Source of the DNA: Chamaelirium japonicum
Lineage: Eukaryota > Streptophyta > Magnoliopsida > Liliales > Melanthiaceae
Direction of reading: 5' to 3'
Length of the DNA: 64,000 nucleotides
Assembly (NCBI GenBank): GCA_947650365.1
Contig: OX393553.1
Coordinates: 37,613,947-37,677,946, forward strand
The translations under genes were made by a program, and so were the position numbers. A model generated the notes under the pieces. The model was not told where the DNA came from and made no database searches. It saw nothing but the letters and a program-made list of their open reading frames with translations. Below are positions 51,596 to 62,097 of this stretch, piece after piece. Numbering within the stretch: position 1 is the stretch's first letter; every line of letters begins with the position of its first letter.

Positions 51596-54392
51596 TCAAA
51601 CCCTGAGTGCTTCCACCGCCTTCTCTGCCATCTCCCTGAAGCTCTGACACTCAGCATGAGTATGCTTTAACTCCTTTTTGAGAGCCTCCTCCTTGGCAGT
51701 AGAAGCGGCCTCCTTAGCAGCAAGAGCAGTCTCTCTGGCAGCAAGACAGCTTCCCTGCTGTCAAATTGGCCCTTCAACTCCTTGGGCTCCACCCCTCGGT
51801 CGTGGGCCAGGGTCTCCATCTTGAAGAATCGGTTCTTCAATTCTTCGAGCTCATATCCTCGAGCAACGTAACCCTCTTGCCATCCCTTGATTTCGAGCTT
51901 CTCCTTGCGAAGAGCCTTAATCTTGGCCTTCAGGGACTCCTTCTTTGAGGACAAAACTTCCCTCAGCTTGTCCTTCTCCTCGTTAGCAGCCTTCAGTTCA
52001 GCCGTTAAACGAGAAACTTCAGATGAAGCATCCCGCTCCTCGGCCCTCCTGAAGAGCTTGCTAGCAAATTTCAAAACTGCTGAGTTCTGCAAGTAAATAA
52101 AAGAGTTAGAATTATTTCTGACGATACAACTCAAGAATCAAGTCAAGCTGATGCACATACCACTACTTCAAGCCTGTCAAAGGCTTCTTCTAGAGTAGCA
52201 TCCGGAAGATTGCAGAGCTTCCAGATCACACTCGTTGGGTGGTTGATGTCAACCTCACCCAAGTTCTTCAACTTCTGAGCCGTGCCAGCAGGAGTACCTG
52301 CAATCAGTACAGAAGTTCAAAGAGTTAGAATATTTTCAAACTTCAAAGACAATGCAATCGAGAGAAGAAGTGAGCAAGGGAATACCTGTGGCATCGACTT
52401 GATGAGCTTTCCCCTTTCCACGGTCGGAGCTCTTACCCTTGGGGGCCGATTTCTCCTTGGCAGGGGTTGTCTCTGGCGGAGGTTGGGGAGTCCCAGCATC
52501 CACTCGACTCCCTCCCTCTATGTGAACGGGAGAAGGAACGTCTCGTGGAGGAGTAATCTCCCCTTCCTCTTGTTGCCCTTTCGGCTGAACGATCCTGGCC
52601 ACAAGTGCGGCCGTCTCCTCGGCCAGATGAGTGGCAGGAGTAGGTTGTTCAACCTCCATCCCGCCGCTCGTCGAAGCGCCTTCGATTTGAGGAATACTTG
52701 GAGGAATTTGATTGAGGGGTGTGGGGTTGCTTGCAACCCCATCACTCCCGGAGAACTTGATCCGTATTCGAGTTGGACGTTTCAGCTCTTCGAAGTGGTA
52801 CGTGGGCTGTACCCTTTGGCCGTCACCCACGGCGTCCATCATAGTTTCCATTCGACGGGCCTTAGCCTCGTCGATGGGGATAGGCTGCGAGTCTTCCCCT
52901 CCTTCTTCACCACCAGTGGGGGTGGGAGGAATTTCTTCCTCACCACCCCCATGTCCTTCACCACCACCAGTGGGGGTGGGAGGAATTTCTTCCTCACCAC
53001 CCCCATTTCCACCATCACCACCAGTGGGGGTGGGAGGGATGTCTTCCTTACCACCCCCATCTTCATCATCGTCGTCGTCATCATCATCTCCATCGCCATC
53101 ACCGTCGTCCCCGTTGTCGTCATCTTTACTCCACCTTCTTCTTCTTCATCTCCCTTCTCCCCCTCTTCTTCTTCCTCTTCTTTCTCTTTCTCTCCTTCTT
53201 CCTCCTTCTCCTCCTCGATGAGGACCCTCCTCTTCTTGAACTGGCCTCTGCGGTTGATCACGAGTTTTTCCTCCGTTGGCAAACAGCGCCTTGCGCCATA
53301 CGCCTTCTTCTCGGCCCGGATTCTTCTGATAATCTTACCCGATTGAGGATCCTCCTCATAATCGGAGTACAAGAATTCGTTGTCCTCATATCGAACCCGC
53401 AGTCGGTGCAGGAGGTTGGCGTTGCCATGACGAACGAGGCAGTTCGAAAACTGCTTCCACGAACGTGTGCCACATGTCAACTCCAGAAATAGATTGTCCA
53501 AGGCCCCAACCCGATCGGACGTCCAAGCCAAAGCTCCTCCTGTGTAGTACATCTTTATCTCCTTGTGCACACTGTTCCGGGGGGTCTCGGGCACTGACAG
53601 AGGAGTCCAAGCACCTGAAACCGAAAGCGGCCAATCGGTGTAGAGTTTGTCGGAGGGGACAGTGTCGACGATCGTGCGCAGAGCAGACACACCTGTCAAG
53701 TTATAGAATGGGCTATCCTTCCTTGAAGCCCACTTATAGTGGTAGAAGAAATAGCCCAACTCTATCCTTGCCTCCTCGCCCTCGGGTATGCTGGAGTAGC
53801 AAGCCTTCAAATCCTCTTGGAAATCAGACTCTACGCGGCAGAAAGCGTAGATGATCCTCCAAGCGTTTCCAGAGATCTGCCCGGGGCAAAGCCCCGAAGT
53901 ATTCAACAGCCTTGCGGCGAACAGCGGCAGTGGGAGGCGCAGTCCACAATTCAACTGGTCGATGGTGACTATCGTCCCCATCACTTGCTCCTTGCTGGCG
54001 GTGTTGACGAAGATCGTCCACTTGTCGATGCCGAAAGCAGACAATACTCCAGGAAGAGACGGACGGACCTTCCCCTCTGTGAAGCAAGCGAGCAATGTCT
54101 GCCACTTTGCCCTCTTCACATCTGTGAGTTTTCCACCGGTGTTGTACACGTAAGCAGGTTCCTTCGTCAGCGACATCAGAGGGCCCAGTACGAACTTCGC
54201 CTTCAGGATGAACTCCGGCCTTGATGGTGCTGATGCAAACCCTATACCATGGTGCCTTTTACCCAGCTCTCCAAGTTCACCTTTGCCCTTGCCACGGCCC
54301 GGTTGCACAGGCGACACTTCGGCCCTCTCATTCCCCTTCCTCTTCGAAGGGACCAAATTCTTGATCTTGATCGGACCAGAAGAAGAAGTCAT
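51596..54392 (-). pseudogene. Antisense spliced gene carried by the Tat element
   Basis: Minus-strand gene between integrase and the 3' LTR, opposite to gag-pol. Exon 1 54392-52386, exon 2 52297-52161, exon 3 52086-51596, with donors GTATTC and GTATGT, acceptors ATTGCAG and CTTGCAG, and compatible phases (1 and 0). Exon 1 starts MTSSSGPIKIKNLVPS, is basic then globular-looking (CFTEGKVRPSLPGVLSAFGI, GNAWRIIYAFCRVE), then acidic K/E-rich, then holds a repeated GGEEEIPPTPTGG motif. Exon 3 is a heptad-like coiled coil (VSRLTAELKAANEEKDKLRE). Two one-base frameshifts break it, about 53130 and 51745. I do not recognise a catalytic domain. Known: Tat-lineage elements often carry extra antisense ORFs of unclear role here. 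Function unknown. Confidence 0.75.
52905..53060 (-). repeat. 54-bp in-frame tandem repeat encoding GGEEEIPPTPTGG
   Basis: Nearly three copies of a 54-bp unit (ACCAGTGGGGGTGGGAGG(A/G)A, TTCTTCCTCACCACCCCCAT on the plus strand). The length is a multiple of three, so the antisense protein gains 18 residues per copy. Confidence 0.85.
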
Positions 54393-54872
54393 TTCAAAGC
54401 TGATCGGGAAACTACGAAGAACAGGAAATCAAGAGCAAGAGTTCTGGACTTCGAAAATTCTGGAAGCGCGAGGCAAAAATGAATCCGGAGGGCGCATATA
54501 TACCCAGAAGAAATTGGCGCGAAGATCGAGAGGACACATGTCATCACAATATCAAATCCCGTGTTTTTGTAGGGACATGTGGCGTCTATCCGTAGCAAGC
54601 GCAAAACCAGGCGAACCGTCGGACCAGACGAAGCGTCGAACCGCCGGTCCAAGCGAACCACCGGTCCGAGCGAACCGACTGTCCAACCGGACCGCCGGTT
54701 CAAAAAACTCCGCCGATCCAGATGGACCGACGATTCAAGCAGAAAAATCAAACTCCAACGCTGCTCAAAAGACTTTACCCGATCGACAGGTAGACGATCG
54801 GGTAATTTACCAAAAGATCTCACAGACAATCAGGCTCTTCTGTCACTTCAACTGGACAGGTTCAATGCTTCA
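54393..54872. other. Promoter side of the antisense gene
   Basis: Upstream (minus strand) of the antisense ATG. On the minus strand it contains a TATATATG-type motif (near 54500). From 54600 GAACCG(A/C)C(G/C)GT-type short repeats begin. Confidence 0.4.
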
Positions 54873-55990
54873 ACTCAACCGGTTGAATTTAACCGATCGG
54901 TCAGACTTGACCGATTGGTCAAATTCAACCGATCGATCGATTTTCTACTAGATCGGGTAAAAAACTTGGCCTTTTGCCCGATCCTGCCAACCTCGATCGG
55001 TTGAATTTAACCGATCGGTCAGACTTGACCGATTGGTCAAATTCAACCGATCGGTCGATTTTCTACTAGATCGGGCAAAAAACTTGATCTTTTGCCCGAT
55101 CCCGCCAACCTCGACCGGTTGAATTTAACCGATCGGTCAGACTTGACCGATCGGTCAAATTGAACCGATCGATCGATTTTCTACTAGATCGGGCAAAAAA
55201 CTTGGCCTTTTGCCCGATCCCGCCAACCTCGACCGGTTGAATTTAACCGATCGGTCAGACTTGACCGATCGATCAAATTTAACCGATCGGTCGATTTTCT
55301 ACTAGATCGGGCAAAGAACTTGGCCTTTTGCCCGATCCCGCCAACCTCGACCGGTTGAATTTAACCGATCGGTCAGACTTGACCGATCGGTCAAATTCAA
55401 CCGATCGGCCGATTTTCTACTAGATCGGGCAAAAAACTTGGCCTTTTGCCCGATCCCGCCAACCTCGACTGGTTGAATTTAACCGATCGGTCAGACTTGA
55501 CCGATCGGTCAAATTCAACCGATCGATCGATTTTCTACTAGATCGGGCAAAAAACTTGGCCTTTTGCCCGATCCCGCCAACCTCGACCGGTTGAATTTAA
55601 CCGATCGGTCAGACTTGACCGATCGGTCAAATTCAACCGATCGGTCGATTTTCTACTAGATCGGGTAAAAAACTTGGCATTTTGCCCGATCCCGCCAACC
55701 TCGACCGGTTGAATTTTACTGATCGGTCAGACTTGACCGATCGGTCAAATTCAACCGATCGGTCGATTTTCTATTGGATCGGTCAGAAAACTATGTTTTC
55801 TGACCGATCACTTCAACCTCGACTGGTTGAATTTAACTGATCGATCGATTTTCTACTGGATCGGTCAGAAAACTATGTTTTCTGACCGATCACTTCAACC
55901 TCGACCGGTTGAATTTGACCGATCGGTCAAATTCAACTGATCGGTCAAAATTGACCGATCGGTCAATTTTGACCGATCAGTCATAAATTG
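54873..55990 (+). repeat. 118-bp tandem array in the Tat 3' region
   Basis: Units start (CCTCGA(C/T)CGGTTGAATTTA) at 54991, 55109, 55227, 55345, 55463, 55581, 55699 and 55817, exact 118-bp steps, with a partial unit before and a shortened one after. Each unit has GACCGATCGGTCAAATTCAA, TCGATTTTCTACTAGATCGG and CTTTTGCCCGATCCCGCC. The last units change TTTTGCCCGATC to TTTTCTGACCGATC. Confidence 0.95.
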
Positions 55991-56110
55991 ACCGATCAGC
56001 CTTATTTCGACGCTAACACTCGGCCAAGCACCTTTTCTGCACTTGTGACAGGGGGTCGTTAGCTTTGCACCAAGAATCCAAGCCAGCCAATGTGGCCTCT
56101 TAGCTAACTT

Positions 56111-56122
56111 GGAGGGGGTAAC
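56111..56122 (+). other. Polypurine tract of the Tat element
   Basis: GGAGGGGGTAAC directly before the 3' LTR; the plus-strand priming site. Confidence 0.75.
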
Positions 56123-56774
56123 TGTGGGTGCAAATTTTGGCAAGAAGTCTGCAAACAGCGGGACCCACCGGCCCTGCCTGGTAGGCCCCCGAAGACTACA
56201 ACGGGACCCACCGGCCCTGCCTGGTGGGCCCCCGAAGACTACAGCGGGACCCACCGGCCCTGCCTGGTGGGCCCAAGAGCCTGTGGAATCCCCTAGGAGA
56301 CGGTAGCAGGGCCTTACAGCTTTACCTGGAGGATCCCCAGATACGACAGCAGAAACCGCCATTTGCCACCAGAAAATCCTATAAATAGCAGCCCTTCGAA
56401 TGTAAATGGATCCGATTTCCAGTTCTGAGATCTGATTTTCAGAAACCAGAGCTCTGGATTTTCCATCTTTCCATCCCTCCTCCTCCTCTCTTCGATCTTC
56501 TTCTTGTCTTTGAAGAGATCAGAGTGGTTTCAGTGATATACTCGGCCTGTTGAATCACTTAGATACAAGTGTTAGTGAATTCGGGTTGCTCCCTATAGCA
56601 CGGAGACGTAGGCTGCGGCTGAACTCCGAGATCACATCTCTTGTGTCAAATTCTCTTTGTTTACATATTGAAAGCACCAACTCCGTTCAATAGATCGAAC
56701 AACAATCATCGACTCAAACTTCTATTGACTGGTGTGGCGAAGTCTTCGGGTCGGCACGAAGATTTTCCCCCACA
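56123..56774 (+). repeat. 3' LTR of the Tat element
   Basis: 652 bp, three copies of the 43-bp U3 repeat instead of four, and a small TTTCCATC-type duplication near 56465 absent from the 5' LTR. Confidence 0.95.
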
Positions 56775-56779
56775 AGAGT

Positions 56780-56970
56780 TTATAACATGTGTTGGCTTGT
56801 TAGTGCATTTCTTGCCCCACCCCATGATTTTTTCCCTTTCGACGTTGAGAAAGGGGTTATTCCATGTAAACCTGATCAATTATTGGTATGTTAGATTATG
56901 CTTTCCAACACAATCGCTTAAAATCAAAAACACCCCCTCCCCCTAACAATTTTGTTACCGTCTGTGGGAT
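56780..56970 (+). mobile_element. 3' end of a host gypsy LTR and its primer-site-like sequence
   Basis: After the target duplication, host sequence runs to CCCCCTAACA (about 56946) and is followed by TTTTGTTACCGTCTGTGGGA, which resembles the primer site after the Tat 5' LTR (TTTGGCGCCGTCTGTGGGA). A gag remnant of the same strand follows at 57.9 kb. Confidence 0.5.
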
Positions 56971-57098
56971 TAATCTTCGAGGCTTCCTACTGAAATCCTT
57001 GACTGCTCAGGTTTTTAGAGTCGACCGGCTAGTCCTTCGAATTCAATCAGTCCCATATGACTATTCTGTTTCTCTTCAGTTTAGCCTCGGTCCATCGA

Positions 57099-57844
57099 TA
57101 TAACATCCACCCCAAACACACAAGATATTGTCCGCTTTGCCCGTGCCCGCACGAGAACTTCCTAGGAGGTCACCCATTCTGGTACTGCTCTCGCCCGAGC
57201 ACGCTTAACTATGGAGTTCTTACGAAATCCGTAGCGGCGCACGGTTTTAAAATGCGTCTTCTATATTTGGGAGGGAAAATTATATAAGTAGCTCAGGATC
57301 TCCTTCTCTCCAGGCTATGTGGATCGAGCTAACTTATGGCCTTGTACACCTCACCTCACCTCATCCATCTTAGTATTCCAGCCTCAGAAGTCTTGGCTCT
57401 TGGCTTTTGGCCTATCGGATCTTGGTCGTCACAATCCACCCCACTTAGGGCTACACATCCTCGTGTAGGGTTAGACCCTCCCATCCCGAGGAGAACCGGC
57501 TCTGATACCATTTTGTAACATCCACCCCAAACACACAAGATATTGTCCGCTTGGTTCGTGCCCGCACGAGAACTTCCCAGGAGGTCACCCATCCTGGTAC
57601 TGCTCTCGCCCGAGCATTCTTAACTACGGAGTTCTTACGAAATCCGTAGCGGCGCACGGTTTTAAAACACGTCTTCTATGTTTGGAAGGAGAAATTATAT
57701 AAGTAGCTCATGATTTCCTTCTCTCTAAGTGATGTGGAGCTAACTCATGGCCTTGTACACCTCACCTCACCTCATCCATCTTGGTATTCCAGCCGCAGGA
57801 GTCTTGGCTCTTGGCTCTTGACCTATCGGATCTTGGTCGTCACA
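57099..57844 (-). mobile_element. Cassandra TRIM with 5S-rRNA-like LTRs (copy 1)
   Basis: Direct repeats 57099-57433 and 57514-57844 (TGTAACATCC ... GGTCGTCACA on the plus strand) carry, on the minus strand, a sequence closely matching plant 5S rRNA including its internal promoter: AGTTAAG..TGCTCGGGCGAGAG and GGATGGGTGACCTCCTGGGA. Between them are 80 bp with TGGTATCAGAGCCGGTTC (minus strand, 57510-57493), an initiator-Met-tRNA primer site. Flanks ATCGA (57094-57098) and ACCGA (57845-57849) are a near-perfect duplication. Known: Cassandra TRIMs carry 5S sequences in their LTRs and have no proteins. Confidence 0.92.
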
Positions 57845-57886
57845 ACCGACCCCCGTAACTTCCCCAAACTATCGACCAGTTGACCC

Positions 57887-59170
57887 ATGGGTGTCGACTG
57901 GCCAGTCAGTTTCAGAATCACCACCACAATCACTCAGTTGAAAATCATGGCCAGCAGACCATACCACACCCATTCAAACTCGCAACTCCAGTCCAACGCT
58001 ACCACGCCCAGTGACGCCAACAATGTCGGACATCCGTTTCAACCGCCCCCCAACTCGGAGTGCGCCACCTCGCCAACAAACCCCGTTCTGGGGTCCGGGG
58101 AGTCAAGTCAAGCTCCGGCGGCAGAAATATGGCCACACAAGAAGGGGGTCTATCTGAGGCTTTCTTAGCGACCATGATGCTGACTCAGCAAGCGCTCATT
58201 GCACAGCTCCAGATGATACAACACAACTATGAAGAGTTGCGCGACCTCGTTTCGAGCCACTCCAATCGGGATACCAGTGAACCCAGTCATTGGGGCTCCG
58301 ACCAGCCATGACCCCCCCCCCCCCCGCATGCAGGTTACTCAACCAATACCAACACAACAACAAATGGGCCTCCAGAACATGCTAATCAGTCGGGTGAAGT
58401 CTAGAGCACGAGTCATAATGGGCGAGACTCAAGTACCCCGGAACTTGTTGAATGAAACAACTACGGACAGGCAGCTTTGGTGCACTCGGATGTCTGGTCC
58501 AAGCTTGGGGTGCACCCTCGACGGTCATCCCCATCCAAATATCATTCGGGGACAGGTTCTGTTGAACCTCGCCATCGAATGCAAGGTGATGGACATCGTT
58601 GCCTACAAAGCGAGAGTCATCTCTCTCGAGTGTTACCGGCAAGCCAGTAGCTGACCTATATATACCTCCTACAGAGGAAGCGTCCAAGACCATATTCGGC
58701 AACCGGACCCAAAACTTCTTAGGGATCCGGGGGAGCATCAGTGAGACCGAGCGGGGGCACGAGCTCCCGATCGGTTGGAGGAAGTCGCCACCCGGGGGGC
58801 ATGCATTCCGAGACACCCTGGTCCCTCATGAAGAAGACTATATCCTTTGTTGAACTTTCGCTACCATCTTGTCGGGAACACCACTTGAGTGGTTCCACAA
58901 GCTTAGACCCTCGTCTATTTTCTCTTTCAGGGAGCTGCGCACACGATTCATTGATCAATACCATTGCAACCGATGGGAGCTGAAGACCATAGAGTCGCTA
59001 TTTGGGGTGAGCATTATGGGTGCAAAATTTGTCCAAGACTACAACTAGGCTATTTGGGCCCACACAACGGTCCAAATGATGAGTCAATGCCCAAGAAGTA
59101 TCACCACATGACCCACAGACCGAGCATGCTTTATTTGGAGCCTGGTAGAGGCCAAAGTAAGGCCCAACAA
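57887..59170 (+). pseudogene. Gag remnant of the host gypsy element
   Basis: Starts MASRPYHTHSNSQLQ (57947) and continues over several frames. Recognisable are MMLTQQALIAQLQMIQHNYE (58173 onwards) and, after 58850, FATILSGTPLEWFHKLRPSS followed by SFRELRTRFIDQY, a retrotransposon gag domain core. Multiple frameshifts. Protease and pol are not found to the right, so the element is truncated or interrupted near 59170. Confidence 0.65.
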
Positions 59171-59654
59171 TGATGGTGCATATCGTGCGGCGGCGGTGGT
59201 GATGGTGGTGTATGGTGGTGGTGGTAGCGGTGGCAATGGTGGTGCATGCACTACCACAGATACGACCTAAAACAATGGCCTAGTCGGAGGTCACATTATA
59301 AAAGGACGATCATATTCTTTTATTAAAAAAAAAATTGAAATCACATATACGACGACTGAGCCGTCCATATTATAAGTTTTTTCGGCGGCCATACAAGGCC
59401 TACGGCAAATGAGGCTCTAATCCGACGGCTAATGGTCCACCGCAAATGGTAGCCTCTAATTCGGCGGTTTAATTAGCACATTTTTTCGGTGGATTATCTG
59501 GGCCACGGCAAATGATGCTCAAATTCGACGGCCAGGGGTCCATCGCATTAGCTGGCCTTCAATTCGACGGCCAATTAAGCCACCGAATTAGGTAAAAGAT
59601 TAGGGCTTACAATTAATTTTTTGGTATAATCGGGGCTGCTTTACGGCTTTAGGC
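59171..59654. other. GGTGGT-rich simple repeat and CACTA-like subterminal repeats
   Basis: (GGT)n-like stretch 59180-59250, then CACTACCACAGATACGACC and imperfect repeats around (A/T)TTCGGCGG, GACGGCCA and CCGCAAATGG to 59600. Resembles the subterminal repeats at 7262. Confidence 0.4.
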
Positions 59655-60170
59655 TAGGGGTGGCAATGGGGTCGGGTCATGTCGTGTTCGTGTCGTGTCT
59701 AGTCGTGTTCGTGTCCAAAAACCCCAGACCCGGACCCGATCTGTTTAACTAATCGTGTCTAGATCCTAAACCCGTACCTGACCCGCCAATAAACGGGTAG
59801 ACCCGATAAGACCCGGTAAGACCCGTTTATCACCCGGACTATTCAATTGACCCGATCCGACCCAATCCGACTCGACCCGACCTGACCCAAAAGACCTGTT
59901 GGTATTATATATTATAGTATCGGATTGCGGGTAGACCCGACCCGACCCGACTCGACACGACCCGTTGAATACTAAACGGGTCTTCCCGGGTCTACCGCGT
60001 CCAGACCCTAAACCCGGACCCGACCCGTTTATTAAACGGGTCTATCGTGTCGACCCATTTATTAAACGGGTCTATTGTGACCCGAACTCGTTTAGCCCTG
60101 ACCCAGACCCGTTGACTTCGTGTCGGGTCGTGTCGGGTCTGCCGTGTCGGGTCCGAAATTGCCAGCCCTA
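59655..60170. mobile_element. hAT-type MITE, 516 bp, perfect target duplication
   Basis: Ends TAGGGGTGGCAATGG and GAAATTGCCAGCCCTA, flanked by CTTTAGGC on both sides (59647-59654, 60171-60178). Closely matches 15533-16046 over nearly the whole length. Confidence 0.92.
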
Positions 60171-60399
60171 CTTTAGGCATTAAATGAGAATTAACTATGT
60201 TCCGTATGGTCAATAATAAATATATTTCTCCGTTATTAAAGGCACATGAGACAGGTTGCTCGAGCTGTTAAGACACTTTGTTTTCCAGAAATATTTACAT
60301 TTTACACACGCGTTGCTCATTTATCGGTACGGTTCCATGCCCTGCCCTTGAGCCAGGGTCGGGTTTGGGCTTGAGTTGAGCCCTATGACAATACATTTT

Positions 60400-61205
60400 T
60401 TTAGCCAGTCTCTCCGCCGCAAATGGAAAAACTATTTTGGTGGCCTGGCCGTCGCAATTGCCTTCTCAAATATAAAGGTTAGGTCAAAAATGCTTTTTTT
60501 TTTAATTTTTAGGGGTAATAAACGAATAAATTAATCATGAACCAAAACCAACACTGTCAGGAACCAGAAACCAAAGGTAGACCTACCAACACAGAGGCTA
60601 CCTCAGGAATCTAGATCAAAGCCCCAAAATAAATCCCACCACAACCACAACTCAAGCACTAACCCACTTCTACAGCTTCTCGATCTACAGCCACCAGAAA
60701 ACATACAAGAGAGTTATTAAGAAGATCATACCACCTTTCGACTATGGTTATTGGGGCCACGACATACGACAGCCAAGCATTTTTGGACTGGCCTCCGTAC
60801 TGATGGGGCAAGGAGGCAAGGGTGATGGTTATGTTGTAGTGATGGTGGTTACGCCAATTAAACATAGCTATGTTGTAGTGGTGGTGGTTTTGCCGGTAGT
60901 GGTGGTGCATGGTGGCGGGGGTGATGGTGGTGGTGCATGGAGCGCAGTGACGGCAGAGGTGGCAATGGTGGTGATGCTCGCATTGATGCATGGCGGTGGT
61001 TGCAACTTATTGGCATTTTGCTTGTAATAGCCAAATTTGAAAAGATCAGGGCAGACATTGTACAGGTTTCGTCCGAGCACCGATTCTAGCACCCGGGCAC
61101 TTACACCAGGGTGCAAGCAGAAAGGCAAGGTGTGGTGCATATTCAACCGGCGCCTTGGTGATAGACTTTGTGTTGCTTGGATGAAGATCAAGTCAATACC
61201 CTAAC
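60400..61205. repeat. Repeat copy 1 with CACTA-like part and GGTGGT tract
   Basis: TCTCCGCCGCAAATGGAAAA, ATTTTGGTGGCCTGG, GTAATGTTGTA-like, GGTGGTGCATGGTGGCG, AAGCAGAAAGGCA and ATCAAGTCAATACCCTA occur in the same order at 61258-61885. The open frames across it (His-rich on the minus strand) come from the GGT repeat and are not convincing genes. Confidence 0.7.
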
Positions 61206-61257
61206 CATATTTGGACTTCTATTGCTATACGGTGGAAATATTTTTTTTTACTTATAT

Positions 61258-61885
61258 TAGCCAAATTCGGTGGCCACTCTCTACGCCGCAAATGGAAAAC
61301 TATTTTGGCAGCCTGGTCGGCGCAATTGCCTCCTCAAATACGGAGGCCATGCCACAGAAAGACCTTTTCAACGATGGTGATTGCAGTCATGACATGAGGC
61401 AACCAGGCCACCGATTATGTCCTTTTTTTTGCAATTTTGCCTGCCGATTAAACATGGTAATGTTGTATTGATGGTGGTGACACTAGTAGTGGTGGTGCAT
61501 GGTAGCGGTGGTGATGATGGTGGTACATGGCACATAGTAGCGGCGGTGATGGCAATGGCAGTGGCAATGGTGGTGCATGGTGGTGACGTTCGCAGTGATG
61601 CATGGTTGTGGCTGCAACATGTTGGGTCTGGCTTGGAATAGCTAAACTCGAGAAGAAGGGAAGACAATCTACAAGTTTCGTCCGAACAGCTAGCGGTTCT
61701 AGCACTCGAGCGCCCTAGGGTGCGGGCAGAAAGGCAGAGCGCGGTGCATATTCGCCAGGGAGCTAGCCTTGGGGACGGTCTGCGCGTGCTGGACTGTGTG
61801 TTTTAAGTCTTAGACAAATTTGGAATCCCCAAGTTTATATTATGTTGCTTGAATGAAAACCAAGTCAATACCCTAGCCTATCCAT
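61258..61885. repeat. Repeat copy 2, diverged duplicate of 60400-61205
   Basis: Same landmarks in the same order, without about 200 bp of spacer present in copy 1 (60490-60690). Confidence 0.7.
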
Positions 61886-62097
61886 ATTTGCAATCCTATT
61901 GCTCCTATGTAATAAAGATGTGTGTGTAGATTTAGAGTTGAAAAAAATCGAATGTTGAGAGAGAGAGAGATTTATCTTAGGATCTCGCTTTGGTGATCAT
62001 TCTCCGACTCTTCTTCGGGTTCCTCGGTGCGTCTACTTAGCTTGGTTTCTACTTCAGCGAGTGCTTTCATCTCTTGGTGAGCCTCTGATATATCTTT

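Larger units (their letters stand above)
44140..56774 (+). mobile_element. Full-length Tat-lineage Ty3/gypsy retrotransposon, 12.6 kb
   Basis: LTRs 44140-44825 and 56123-56774 (TGTGGGTGCAAA ... TTCCCCCACA) are flanked by a perfect target duplication AGAGT (44135-44139, 56775-56779). Order: LTR, primer site, gag, protease, RT, RNase H, second (archaeal-like) RNase H, integrase, long 3' region with an antisense spliced gene and a 118-bp tandem array, polypurine tract, LTR. Gag-protease-RT-RH-aRH-INT order, the dual RNase H and the antisense gene after integrase are known marks of the plant Tat lineage. LTRs differ by a few percent by eye plus indels, so insertion is fairly recent, but gag and pol carry frameshifts and stops and this copy cannot make intact proteins. 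Confidence 0.95.

Noticed and set aside
52282..53346. A 354-residue plus-strand open frame, S/P/I-rich, opposite the antisense gene
   Set aside because: It is the shadow of the minus-strand exon; low complexity, no domain, no family resemblance.
53465..54224. Plus-strand frames at 53465-53854 and 53739-54224
   Set aside because: Shadow frames of the antisense gene exon 1, which has the better composition and splice structure.
57150..57221. A genuine 5S rRNA gene
   Set aside because: The 5S-like segment is inside LTRs with TG...CA ends and a primer site, the Cassandra arrangement, and it lacks the 5S 5' third.
60655..61200. His-rich minus-strand frames as possible metal-binding proteins
   Set aside because: They follow the GGTGGT simple repeat, and the duplicate copy does not preserve a common frame.
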